Assembly (NCBI GenBank): GCA_035544635.1
Contig: DATKDQ010000105.1
Span: 1-7,807 of the forward strand
Source of the DNA: DATAFT01 sp035544635
Lineage (GTDB): Bacteria > Acidobacteriota > Thermoanaerobaculia > Multivoradales > Multivoraceae
Direction: 5' to 3'
DNA: 7,807 nt
Below are positions 1 to 6,196 of the stretch, one piece after another. Position numbers and translations under genes: made by a program. The notes under the pieces are model-generated. The model was not told where the DNA came from, did no database searches, and saw only the letters and a program-made list of their open reading frames with translations. Position 1 is the first letter of the stretch, and each line of letters starts with the position of its first letter.

Positions 1-752
1 AGGATCGGCGGGTCGAGCGTCATCCGGTAGCGCCCGTCGGGGAGCGGGACGCAGACCATCGGGACCACGGCGCAGCCGGTGACGGTCGAGAGGTACGCCG
101 GGAGTCGACTGGTCCAGGCCAGCCGTCCGAGAAACGGCACCAGGATCGCCTGCTCGGGCCGAACCCGGTGATCGATCGCGATCCCGACCGCGCCGCCCTT
201 CTTGAGCACCTTCAGGATGCGTGTCCCGGCGCGCCCACGATCGATCTGCACGTTGCCGTTGCGCTCGCGTAGCCGCTCGAAGTGCGCCGCGATGAAGGGG
301 TTGTTCTGCGGTCGAGCGACGATGTGGAGCTTGCCCAGGAGCCGCCCCAGGGGATACCCCGCGATCTCCCAGCAGCCGTAGTGACCGGTCAGGACGAAGA
401 GCCCCTTGCCCCGGGCATGCGCCCGCTCGAGGTGCTCGCGGCCGACGATCTCGAAGTGCTCGACGACCTGGTCCGAGCGTCCCATCGCCCAGACCTGCTC
501 GTGATACAGCGCCCCCTGCGATGCGAAGCAGTCCCGCGCGAGTCGTCGCAGCTCGGCGGCGTCGCGCTCGGGGAACGCACGCGACAGGTTGTCGAGCGTG
601 AGCCGGCGGCGGCGCCCGAGCACGGCGAAGGCCAGGAGGCCGACTCCGCTCCCCCAGCGGCGCAGCGCGCTCTGCGGGAGCCGGGTCACGATCCCGAACA
701 GCGCGCGATAGGCGCCGTACTCGGCGAGATGCAGGAGCTGGCGCGTGTTCAT
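1..752 (-). CDS. Lysophospholipid/lipid A biosynthesis acyltransferase (LpxL/HtrB-like, LABLAT family), C-terminus cut by window edge
   Basis: Reading the minus strand from the ATG at 752 gives 250 complete codons with no stop before base 1, so the 3' end lies outside the window. The family transfers an acyl chain from acyl-ACP (or a lysolipid donor) to lipid A precursors or related glycolipids at the inner face of the inner membrane. Visible hallmarks, in order: a hydrophobic N-terminal anchor (about residues 18-46), NLSRAFPE (55-62), the catalytic HX4E motif in TGHYGCWEI (His124, Glu129), the substrate-pocket stretch ARPQNNPFI (146-154), GNVQIDRG (166-173), GGAVGIAIDHR (186-196) and a VPFLGR-TSRLPAY block (205-220). 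The start was chosen because the family normally begins close to this point. In-frame ATGs at 878 and 938 would add 42 or 62 residues of low-complexity Ala/Arg/Pro/Ser sequence. None of these starts has a good Shine-Dalgarno. The family call is secure; whether lipid A is the substrate is not. Confidence 0.9.
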   Translation of the reverse strand, partial: MNTRQLLHLAEYGAYRALFGIVTRLPQSALRRWGSGVGLLAFAVLGRRRRLTLDNLSRAFPERDAAELRRLARDCFASQGALYHEQVWAMGRSDQVVEHFEIVGREHLERAHARGKGLFVLTGHYGCWEIAGYPLGRLLGKLHIVARPQNNPFIAAHFERLRERNGNVQIDRGRAGTRILKVLKKGGAVGIAIDHRVRPEQAILVPFLGRLAWTSRLPAYLSTVTGCAVVPMVCVPLPDGRYRMTLDPPI

Positions 753-994
753 TGCCGGCGGCGTGCGAGTGAGGGACGCGACGCGGGACGAAGGGAGCGC
801 GGGCCGCGCGCGTCGGGCCGAGAGCGCAGGGCCGGCGTTCTTCGACGTGGCGCCGGCGGTTGGTCTCGGAAGCGGCATCGACGTCGAGCGGCCGAGCGCC
901 AATCGGTGCTGCGATCCGTTCTTCGCGGCGCTCGACATGTTAGCAGCGGTGCGGCGAGCTCCCGCCGCGGCGACGGCGACTCGCTCTTACGAGC
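753..994. other. Intergenic spacer between cardiolipin synthase and acyltransferase genes
   Basis: This 242-bp stretch lies between two minus-strand genes. I see no convincing gene in it. In-frame extension of the acyltransferase through it is possible but gives low-complexity residues only. A TAACAT -10-like hexamer can be read on the minus strand around 935-941, and a GC hairpin lies at 951-968. If the hexamer is a promoter, the acyltransferase would have a leader of about 180 nt. That is inference from one weak motif. Confidence 0.4.
951..968 (-). terminator. Candidate hairpin just after the cardiolipin synthase stop codon
   Basis: GCGGCG (951-956) and CGCCGC (963-968) can pair as a 6-bp all-GC stem with a 6-nt loop. 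The hairpin starts 26 nt beyond the cardiolipin synthase stop codon on the minus strand. No T-tract follows, so it is not a classical intrinsic terminator. In sequence this GC-rich such stems occur by chance. Confidence 0.2.
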
Positions 995-2476
995 CTACAG
1001 GTACGGCGCGAACAGCCTCGCCACGCCGTCGCGCAGCCGCAGGGGCAGGGGCCGGCCCTCGATCTCCTCCCGGGCGAGCCGCCGGCTCGCCTGGATCCTG
1101 CTCTCGACCAGCTCCTCGAGCGCCGCGGCCAGCTCGCGGTCGTAGCACTCGACGTCGATCTCGAAGTTGAGGCGCAGCGAGCGCGCATCCCAGTTGGCGC
1201 TGCCGATGAGCGACCACTCGGCGTCGACGACCATCAGCTTGCTGTGGTCGAAGGGAGGTGGCATGAGCCAGACCCAGCAGTCGTCGCCCATCACCTGCGG
1301 GAGCTGCGCGGTGGCGGCCCACTCCACGAAGCGGAGGTTGCTGCGCTCGGGCAGCACGATGTCGACGCGCACGCCGCGCAGCGCCGCCAGCCGCAGCGCG
1401 GCGATGAGGACCTGATCGGGCAGGAAGTACGGCGTCAGCACGCACACGCGCCGCCGCGCCATCGCCAGCGCGCCCTGGATCGTGGTGCCGAGCGTCTCGA
1501 AGTCCTCGTCGGGTCCCACCGGGATGGCCCGGGCTTTGACCTCGCCCGCCGGCCGGATGTCCGCCGCCCAGGCTTCGCCATCCAGCCGCTCACCGGTGGC
1601 GAAGTGCCAATCGATCGCGCCGGCCGCGAAGATCTGCTCGACCACCGGGCCCTCGATCGCGAAGTGGAGGTCCTGGATGGGATGGCGCGGCGGCGGGTCG
1701 AGGTCGGGCAGGCAGCCCTCGCGGATGTTCATGCCGCCGGTGAAGGCCCGGCGCCCGTCGACCACCAGGATCTTGCGGTGGTTGCGCAGGTTGACGTACG
1801 GATTGGCGAAGGGCAGCGTGGGCGTGAGGAACTCGGCCACCGGCACTCCCCGCGCCCGCAGCAGCTTCGTCATCCGCGGCCGGCTGTAGCGAGCGCCCAC
1901 GCCGTCGATCAGGACCCGCACCTCGACGCCCCGGCGCCGTGCCGCCGCGAAAGCTTCGAGGAACAGCCGGCCGGCGCGGTCGTGATCGAAGATGTAGGTG
2001 GAGAACAGGATCGAGCGCTGCGCCGCCGCGATCTCCTCGAGCATCGCCGGATAGGCCTTCGCGCCGCCGACGAGCGGCGTCACCCGGTTGCCCGCCAGCA
2101 GCGGATTGCCGGTGGCCCGCGCCACCAGCTCGACCAGGGGAGCGAGCCGCGCGGCGGCACCGCGCTCGAGGCCGGCCCGATAGACCAGCGCCGACTGCCG
2201 CACCGCCAGGAGCGGCCGCTCGAGCCGTGCGGCGCGCCGGCGAATCCGGTTGATGCCGAGGAGCCAGTAGAGGAGAGAGCCCAGAAAGGGCACCAGCCAG
2301 ATCAGGCCCGACCAACCGATGGCCGCGCGCACGTCGCGCTTGTGGAGGACGGCGTGGCTCGAGGCGAGGATCGCGAGCGCGAGGTCGAGCAGGGCGGCAG
2401 CCGTGGGCCAGACCGCGGCCACTGGGGCGAAGAGCTGCTCGAAGAGCTGGACCAGCTCTCTGGTGAAGGTCGCCAC
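995..2476 (-). CDS. cls: Cardiolipin synthase, two-domain phospholipase D superfamily (ClsA-like)
   Basis: A 493-residue inner-membrane enzyme of the bacterial ClsA/ClsB/ClsC group. These condense phosphatidylglycerol with another phosphatidylglycerol, or with phosphatidylethanolamine, to make cardiolipin. Two hydrophobic segments (about 22-42 and 53-75) form the PLDc_N membrane anchor. The first HKD motif is HRKILVVD (His233, Lys235, Asp240) followed by GGMN (247-250). The second is HSKLMVVD (His411, Lys413, Asp418) followed by GSANWDARS (425-433). Both catalytic half-sites are intact, and the length fits full ClsA-type proteins (about 480-500 residues). The start is GTG at 2476-2474. It has no clear Shine-Dalgarno but places the first membrane segment where the family expects it. 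It lies 46 bp downstream of the PPOX gene on the same strand, so co-transcription is plausible, and the next gene downstream is also a membrane-lipid enzyme. The exact second substrate cannot be read from the sequence. Confidence 0.93.
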   Translation of the reverse strand: MATFTRELVQLFEQLFAPVAAVWPTAAALLDLALAILASSHAVLHKRDVRAAIGWSGLIWLVPFLGSLLYWLLGINRIRRRAARLERPLLAVRQSALVYRAGLERGAAARLAPLVELVARATGNPLLAGNRVTPLVGGAKAYPAMLEEIAAAQRSILFSTYIFDHDRAGRLFLEAFAAARRRGVEVRVLIDGVGARYSRPRMTKLLRARGVPVAEFLTPTLPFANPYVNLRNHRKILVVDGRRAFTGGMNIREGCLPDLDPPPRHPIQDLHFAIEGPVVEQIFAAGAIDWHFATGERLDGEAWAADIRPAGEVKARAIPVGPDEDFETLGTTIQGALAMARRRVCVLTPYFLPDQVLIAALRLAALRGVRVDIVLPERSNLRFVEWAATAQLPQVMGDDCWVWLMPPPFDHSKLMVVDAEWSLIGSANWDARSLRLNFEIDVECYDRELAAALEELVESRIQASRRLAREEIEGRPLPLRLRDGVARLFAPYL

Positions 2477-2522
2477 GTCGGTTCGCCGGCTGCGCGCGCT
2501 CGGTACCGCGACTCGCCCGCCG

Positions 2523-2921
2523 TCAACTCGCCGCGCTCTCGCGCTCGCTCGCGAGCTCGATCTCGATCCAGGCGCGCCGCCCGATCCTTCGCGCCAGAGT
2601 CGAGAAGAGGTCGCTGAGGCGGCTCTGCCAGCCGTACTTGGCGTGTAGGGCGCGGCTGCCCGCGGCGATCCGCTCCGCGTCGTCGATCACGCGCGCCCGC
2701 GCCGGCAGCCAGGGCCCGAGCACCCTGCCGCGGAGGTCGCAGGCCGCGACGCGCGCCCGATCGGAGTTGCGCAGGCGCTTGACCTTGCCCGCATCGCCCG
2801 CGGAGTAGAAGTAGTAGCGGCCGGCGTGCTCGGCGAACCACACCGGGGTCTCGACCGCCGCGCCGTTCCTGCGGAACGTGGCGAGGTTGAGATAGCGCGC
2901 GCTCCGCAGGGGATCGGTCAC
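2523..2921 (-). CDS. PPOX-class split-barrel flavin/F420-binding protein, Rv2061 type
   Basis: A 132-residue protein with the pyridoxamine-5'-phosphate-oxidase-like split barrel. It matches my recollection of the 'PPOX class, probable F420-dependent, Rv2061' subfamily: LNLATFRRNGAAVETPVWFA (11-30), the cofactor-phosphate-binding-like GKVKRLRN (45-52), CDLRGRVLGPW (61-71) and KYGWQ (95-99). Members are proposed cytosolic reductases using F420 or flavin; most have no known substrate. I chose the GTG at 2921 because the homologous part begins within a few residues of it. An ATG at 3002 would add 27 residues that run through the divergent promoter region and look unlike the family. There is no Shine-Dalgarno, but a TAGAAT hexamer ends 8 nt before the GTG. 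It is divergent from the ROK kinase gene (101 bp apart) and is the first gene of a likely minus-strand unit with cardiolipin synthase. Confidence 0.85.
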   Translation of the reverse strand: MTDPLRSARYLNLATFRRNGAAVETPVWFAEHAGRYYFYSAGDAGKVKRLRNSDRARVAACDLRGRVLGPWLPARARVIDDAERIAAGSRALHAKYGWQSRLSDLFSTLARRIGRRAWIEIELASERESAAS

Positions 2922-2929
2922 GTGCGTGG

Positions 2930-2935
2930 ATTCTA
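2930..2935 (-). promoter_or_regulatory. Candidate -10 element (TAGAAT) for the PPOX gene
   Basis: Minus-strand TAGAAT matches the sigma-70 -10 consensus TATAAT at five of six positions and stands out in very GC-rich sequence. Only 8 nt separate it from the GTG start at 2921, so transcription would begin at or within about two bases of the start codon. No -35-like hexamer is visible at the usual distance. Confidence 0.45.
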
Positions 2936-2996
2936 AAGCAGCGGCGGGAGGGGGCGCGCGATGGCGGCGCCGGATCGATCGCGGGGCGCTCGCGGA

Positions 2997-3002
2997 TACC
3001 AT
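2997..3002 (+). promoter_or_regulatory. Candidate -10 element (TACCAT) for the ROK kinase gene
   Basis: TACCAT matches TATAAT at four of six positions and lies 20 nt before the ROK kinase ATG, leaving room for a very short leader that carries only the Shine-Dalgarno. It faces away from the TAGAAT element at 2930-2935, so the 101-bp region would hold two divergent promoters. No -35 is evident. Confidence 0.3.
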
Positions 3003-3009
3003 TGGGGTC

Positions 3010-3016
3010 GGGAGGA
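3010..3016 (+). promoter_or_regulatory. Ribosome binding site GGGAGGA that sets the ROK kinase start
   Basis: A near-perfect Shine-Dalgarno lies 6 nt before the ATG at 3023. It favours this ATG over the in-frame TTG at 3002, which would put the Shine-Dalgarno inside the coding region and add seven residues. Confidence 0.7.
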
Positions 3017-3022
3017 CCCGGG

Positions 3023-3916
3023 ATGAGCGACGGAGAGTTCGCGATCGGGATCGACGTCGGCGGCACCAACATCAAGGCGATCGCGATCGACGGCGCCGGA
3101 CGCGAGCTCGACCGCTACGGGGCGGCGACTCCGCAGGATCGCGAGCGGCTGGTCCCGGCGGTGGGCGAGATCGCGCGGCGGCTCGGCGTGGCCGACGCAT
3201 CCTGGATCGGCCTCTGCTCGCCCGGCCTGGCGGCACGCGACGCACGCTCGATCGTGTGGATGCAGGGACGCATGGAGGCGGTCCAGGGGCTCGACTGGAC
3301 TCTCGAGCTCGCCAGCCCGCGCCCGATCTGGGTGGCGAACGACGCCCATGCCGCGACTCTCGGCGAGGCGTGGCTCGGCGCCGCCCGCGACAAGAGTCAC
3401 GTCGTGCTCCTCACGCTCGGCACCGGGATCGGCGGCGGGGTCTTAGTCGAGGGTCGGCTGCTGCGCGGAGCGATCGGTCGCGCCGGTCACCTCGGCCACA
3501 TCAGCCTGGATCCGTTCGGGCCTCCCGACATCTGCCGGACCCCCGGGAGCTTCGAGGACGCGGTGGCGGACTCGTCGGTAAAGCGTCGCTCCGGCGGCCG
3601 CTTCGCCTCGACCGCCGAGCTGGCCGCCGCGGTCGAGGCCGGAGACGCACAGGCGGCGAGCATCTGGAGCCGCCTGGTGCGGTCTCTGGCCGCCGCGATC
3701 GCTTCCCTGATCAACGTCGTCGATCCCGAGGTCGTGGTCGTCGGCGGCGGCATCGCCCGCGCCGGCGACACGTTGTTCGTGCCGCTGCGTCGCGAGATGG
3801 ACGACGTCGAGTGGCGCCCGCTCGGCGACGCGGTGCCGATCCTTCCGGCCGAGCTCGGCGAGTTCGCCGGCGCGATCGGAGCCGCACGCCACGCCATGCT
3901 CAACACCGCGAGCTGA
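3023..3916 (+). CDS. ROK-family sugar kinase (glucokinase-like) with atypical sugar-binding and zinc motifs
   Basis: A 297-residue cytosolic kinase of the ROK group, which phosphorylates hexoses or N-acetylhexosamines with ATP. Visible: the N-terminal phosphate-binding loop IGIDVGGTNIK (8-18), the catalytic region ANDAHAATLGEAW (105-117, catalytic-base candidate Asp107), the second phosphate loop LTLGTGIGGG (130-139), and the adenosine-side GGGI (241-244). Length is normal for the family. Two departures: the usual ExGH sugar-contact motif reads HLGH (156-159), so the glutamate is a histidine. The usual CxCGxxGCxE zinc motif is reduced to DICRTPGSFE (169-178), keeping one of three cysteines (Cys171). 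The HLGH/PDIC.TPGS.ED pattern looks like a coherent ROK subfamily as I remember it, not random damage, so altered substrate choice is more likely than inactivity. No sugar pathway gene is adjacent. It is divergent from the PPOX gene, and a hairpin follows the stop. Confidence 0.9.
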   Translation: MSDGEFAIGIDVGGTNIKAIAIDGAGRELDRYGAATPQDRERLVPAVGEIARRLGVADASWIGLCSPGLAARDARSIVWMQGRMEAVQGLDWTLELASPRPIWVANDAHAATLGEAWLGAARDKSHVVLLTLGTGIGGGVLVEGRLLRGAIGRAGHLGHISLDPFGPPDICRTPGSFEDAVADSSVKRRSGGRFASTAELAAAVEAGDAQAASIWSRLVRSLAAAIASLINVVDPEVVVVGGGIARAGDTLFVPLRREMDDVEWRPLGDAVPILPAELGEFAGAIGAARHAMLNTAS

Positions 3917-3921
3917 ATCGC

Positions 3922-3938
3922 GGCCGTCGCCGACGGTC
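3922..3938 (+). terminator. Hairpin directly after the ROK kinase stop codon
   Basis: GGCCGTC (3922-3928) pairs with GACGGTC (3932-3938) as a 7-bp stem with one G·T pair and a 3-nt loop, starting 6 nt after the TGA. There is no T-tract, so it would have to act as a Rho-assisted or mRNA-stabilising hairpin, if at all. Confidence 0.3.
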
Positions 3939-3948
3939 CGGCCCGCGG

Positions 3949-4296
3949 CACCCCCTTCGCTGCCAGCGCCTGAACGCTCTCGCGCACGATCCGGGGCGGT
4001 CCTGTCCGACCAGCTCGAGCGTGAGTAGCGGCCCGCCCAGCCGAGTCGTCTCGCGGCCCTCCTTGACCACGAGTGCGAGGCCCTGGTCGGCCTCGAGCGA
4101 CCGCAGCGCCGCCTCGAGGGCCGGAGCGTCGTCGGCGTCGACCTCCACCCGGAGGATGCCGGCGAACTCCCCGGCGAGGCTGGCCATGCGGCTCTCGAGC
4201 CAGTTGCCGCCGTGACGCGTGACCAGGGCGGCCAGCGCGTCCACCAGGCCGGGGCGGTCGGGGCCGAGCAGGGTGACCCGCGTACAATGGGCGCAA
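3949..4296 (-). pseudogene. Decayed GcvR-like double-ACT-domain regulator (two frameshifts, C-terminal half missing)
   Basis: On the minus strand, one frame reads an ACT domain typical of the glycine-cleavage-repressor family: VTLLGPDRPGLVDALAALV, then HGGNWLESRMASLAGEFAGI and LRVEVDADDAPALEAALRSL, then the opening of a second ACT domain, LTLELVGQDRPG. The continuation expected for the second ACT domain, IVRESVQALAAKGV, appears in a different frame, as if one base were missing near 3991-3996. At the 5' end this frame has no ATG, GTG or TTG before the first beta strand. A TTG at 4296 (or 4287) would start it if one extra base near 4275-4282 were removed. After AAKGV all resemblance ends, about 30 nt short of the ROK stop, so roughly 60-70 residues of a normal GcvR-like protein (about 170-180) are gone. 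GcvR-type proteins are cytosolic amino-acid-sensing regulators; no gcv gene is nearby. Sequencing error could explain the frameshifts but not the lost C-terminus. Confidence 0.7.
4283..4288 (+). promoter_or_regulatory. Candidate -10 element (TACAAT) for the adenosine deaminase gene
   Basis: TACAAT matches TATAAT at five of six positions in an otherwise GC-rich stretch and would give a leader of about 45 nt to the ATG at 4340. It overlaps the 5' end of the antisense ACT-domain remnant. No convincing -35 is visible at 16-18 nt upstream. Confidence 0.4.
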
Positions 4297-4339
4297 CGCT
4301 GGAGCCTCCCCCCGGAGGGACCTTCACCGTGAGGATTCG

Positions 4340-5599
4340 ATGCTTTTCTCCGAGCGACTCCTGCGGCGCCTCCCCAAGACCGACCTCCACGTCCACCTCG
4401 ACGGCTCGCTGCGCATCGAGACCCTGATCGAGCTCGCGCGCGAGCGCGGCGTCGCGCTGCCCTCGACCACGCCCGAGGGGCTGCGCGAGCAGGTCTTCAA
4501 GGACCAGTACCGCGACCTCCCCGAGTACCTGCAGGGCTTCGCGTACACCTGCGCCGTGCTGATCGACGCCGAGGCGCTCGAGCGCGCCGCCTACGAGCTC
4601 GCCGAGGACTGCCTCGAGGAGGGCGTGCGCTACGTCGAGGTGCGGTTCGCCCCGCAGCTCCACGTGCGGCCCGGCTTCGACGTCGCGGCGGTGATCGCGG
4701 CGGTGGACGCCGGGTTGGCCCGAGCGCGCCGCGAGCACGCGCAGAGCGAGGCGGTCCGGATGCGTGGGGAGCCGGCCTTCAACTACGGCATCATCACCTG
4801 CGCGCTGCGCCTCTTTCGTCCCGGGTTCGGTCCCTACTACCGCAGCCTGTTCGACGTGCTCGACCGCTTCCCGGCGACCCAGATCTACGGCATCGGCTCG
4901 CTGGCCCTGGCGCGCTCGGTGGTCGAGGCGCGCGACCGCCTGGGTCTGCCGGTGGTGGGCTTCGACCTCGCCGGCGCCGAGGCCGGCCATCCGGCGTCGG
5001 ATCACATCGAGGCGTACCAGTTCGCGCACCGGCACTTCCTGAAGAAGACGGTGCACGCCGGTGAGGCCTATGGACCGGAGAGCATCTTCCAGGCCATCAC
5101 CAAGCTCCACGCCGACCGCATCGGGCACGGCACGCACATCTACTCGGCGAACCTGGTGCAGACCGAGGACGATCCCGACCGCTACGTCCGCCAGCTCGTC
5201 GAGTACGTCTCCGATCGCCGCATCACGCTCGAGGTCTGCATCACCTCGAACCTGCAGACCATGCCAGAGCTGCGCCGGGTCGAGGAGCACCCGTTCGGAC
5301 GGATGGTGCGCGACAAGCTGTCGGTGACGTTGTGCACCGACAACCGGTTGGTCTCGAACACCTCGGTGACGCGCGAGCTCGAGCGCGCGTGCGAGGCGTT
5401 CGACCTGGGGCCGCGCCAGCTCCGCAACGTCATCATCTACGGGTTCAAGCGCAGCTTCTTCCCGGGCAGCTACCGCGAGAAGCGCGCCTACGTCCGCCAG
5501 GTCATCGACTACTACGACCGCGTGGTCGCCGCCGAGACTCCGGAGGCCGCCCGCCGCGAGCGCGGCTCCGACGAGCGGGTGGTCAAGGCCGGGGCGTAG
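4340..5599 (+). CDS. add: Adenosine deaminase family protein, long form
   Basis: A 419-residue zinc amidohydrolase that should deaminate adenosine (or a related 6-aminopurine nucleoside) to inosine in the cytosol. All metal and catalytic motifs are present: TDLHVHLDGS (14-23, zinc ligands His17 and His19), GFDLAGAE (207-214), HAGEAYG (239-245, zinc His239 and catalytic Glu242), RIGHGTHI (260-267, His263), TSNLQT (302-307) and LCTDNRLVSNTS (331-342, zinc Asp334). The substrate-binding second Asp of the usual TDD is Asn335; TDNRL also occurs in actinobacterial Add proteins, so this looks like a lineage variant. It is about 80 residues longer than E. coli Add, with extra sequence near 135-185 and 268-290 and a C-terminal tail rich in Arg and Glu. 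GAGG at 4331-4334, 5 nt before the ATG, supports the start. Deoxyadenosine, methylthioadenosine or aminodeoxyfutalosine are alternative substrates. Confidence 0.9.
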   Translation: MLFSERLLRRLPKTDLHVHLDGSLRIETLIELARERGVALPSTTPEGLREQVFKDQYRDLPEYLQGFAYTCAVLIDAEALERAAYELAEDCLEEGVRYVEVRFAPQLHVRPGFDVAAVIAAVDAGLARARREHAQSEAVRMRGEPAFNYGIITCALRLFRPGFGPYYRSLFDVLDRFPATQIYGIGSLALARSVVEARDRLGLPVVGFDLAGAEAGHPASDHIEAYQFAHRHFLKKTVHAGEAYGPESIFQAITKLHADRIGHGTHIYSANLVQTEDDPDRYVRQLVEYVSDRRITLEVCITSNLQTMPELRRVEEHPFGRMVRDKLSVTLCTDNRLVSNTSVTRELERACEAFDLGPRQLRNVIIYGFKRSFFPGSYREKRAYVRQVIDYYDRVVAAETPEAARRERGSDERVVKAGA

Positions 5600-5646
5600 G
5601 TCTCCTTCGCCGCCGCCCGCGCCGCGCGGATGCGCGAGCGCCCATG

Positions 5647-5652
5647 TATGAT
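5647..5652 (+). promoter_or_regulatory. Candidate -10 element (TATGAT) for the dehydratase operon
   Basis: TATGAT matches TATAAT at five of six positions. It lies in the 83-bp gap after the deaminase stop and 36 nt before the first dehydratase ATG, leaving a short leader that carries the Shine-Dalgarno. Its presence suggests the dehydratase genes can be transcribed independently of the deaminase. No -35 is recognisable. Confidence 0.35.
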
Positions 5653-5682
5653 GGCCGCCTTCCGATTTCGAGAGGAGGTTCG

Positions 5683-6171
5683 ATGGCCGTGAGACGTTTC
5701 CCGATCGAGGCGAGCCACATCATGATGTTCGCCCGCGCGATCAACGACGCCAACCCCATCTACCACGACGAGGACTACGCCAAGGGCACTGAGGTGGGCC
5801 GCGTCATCGCGCCGCCGACGTTCGCTCAGGCCTCCGCCCAGTTCGACCCCGACTACTTCCTGCGTCCCAAGGTCGACTCGCCCTGGTTCGGTTCGGGCAA
5901 GGAGCCGACGGGGCGCCCCGCCGGTGCGGGCGGAGGCGGTCCGGCCGGGCTCCACGCCGAGCAGGAGTTCACCTACCACCGCCACATCGGTCCGGGCGAC
6001 GTGCTCACCGCAGAGGTGAAGCCGGGAAAGGAGTGGGAGAAGGAGGGCCGGCGCGGCGGCAAGCTCCGCTTCCGCGAGACCATCGTCGAGTACCGCGATC
6101 AGAACGGCGAGCTGGTGATCACCGGTCGCGGCGTCGGTGTCCAGCCCGAGAAGGTCGTCGAGCAGGGATAG
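5683..6171 (+). CDS. FAS1-like dehydratase / MaoC N-terminal domain protein (HadA-type hot-dog subunit)
   Basis: A 162-residue single hot-dog-fold protein of the FAS1-like dehydratase type, whose members (such as mycobacterial HadA and HadC) pair with a catalytic MaoC/HadB subunit to dehydrate (R)-3-hydroxyacyl-ACP or -CoA thioesters. Visible: the helix and turn FARAINDANPIYHDEDYA (16-33), VIAPPTFA (41-48), a Gly-rich linker (78-90), and the second half LHAEQEFTYHRHIGPGDVLT (90-109) ending in the strands FRETIVEYRDQNGELVITGRG (130-150). The D-x-N-P-x-Y-H spacing differs by one residue from the catalytic hydratase-2 motif, so this is probably the substrate-holding partner. AGAGGAGG at 5671-5678 sits 4 nt before the ATG and fixes the start; longer in-frame starts further up overlap the deaminase gene. 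The next gene, 25 bp downstream, supplies the catalytic residues. The acyl substrate is unknown. Confidence 0.88.
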   Translation: MAVRRFPIEASHIMMFARAINDANPIYHDEDYAKGTEVGRVIAPPTFAQASAQFDPDYFLRPKVDSPWFGSGKEPTGRPAGAGGGGPAGLHAEQEFTYHRHIGPGDVLTAEVKPGKEWEKEGRRGGKLRFRETIVEYRDQNGELVITGRGVGVQPEKVVEQG

Positions 6172-6196
6172 GGGCCGGTCGGAGAGGAGAATCCAG

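Noticed and set aside
282..1145. A 287-codon plus-strand open frame over the acyltransferase
   Set aside because: Antisense to the HX4E acyltransferase, with low-complexity Arg/Ala/Glu composition and no domain.
1244..2617. A 457-codon plus-strand open frame opposite cardiolipin synthase
   Set aside because: Its codons mirror the real gene and the product is His/Arg/Gln-rich with no recognisable domain. The opposite strand has both HKD motifs.
2922..3002. Upstream ATG at 3002 for the PPOX protein
   Set aside because: The extra 27 residues run across the divergent promoter and resemble nothing in the family; the GTG at 2921 fits the conserved start.
2926..4215. A 429-codon plus-strand open frame overlapping the ROK kinase
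   Set aside because: It is an out-of-frame shadow, extremely Arg-rich; the ROK frame has the Shine-Dalgarno and all motifs.
4304..4318. CCTCC/GGAGG hairpin (C4 loop) in the deaminase leader as a possible riboswitch or attenuator
   Set aside because: It is a single 5-bp stem without further conserved structure or leader peptide; chance pairing is likely in GC-rich DNA.
3443..5290. A 615-codon open frame on the minus strand across the ROK and deaminase genes
   Set aside because: It is antisense to two genes with clear family motifs, its translation is Arg/Gly/Ala/Asp-rich without domains, and long spurious frames are common at this GC content. Only the separate ACT-domain remnant within 3949-4296 is meaningful.
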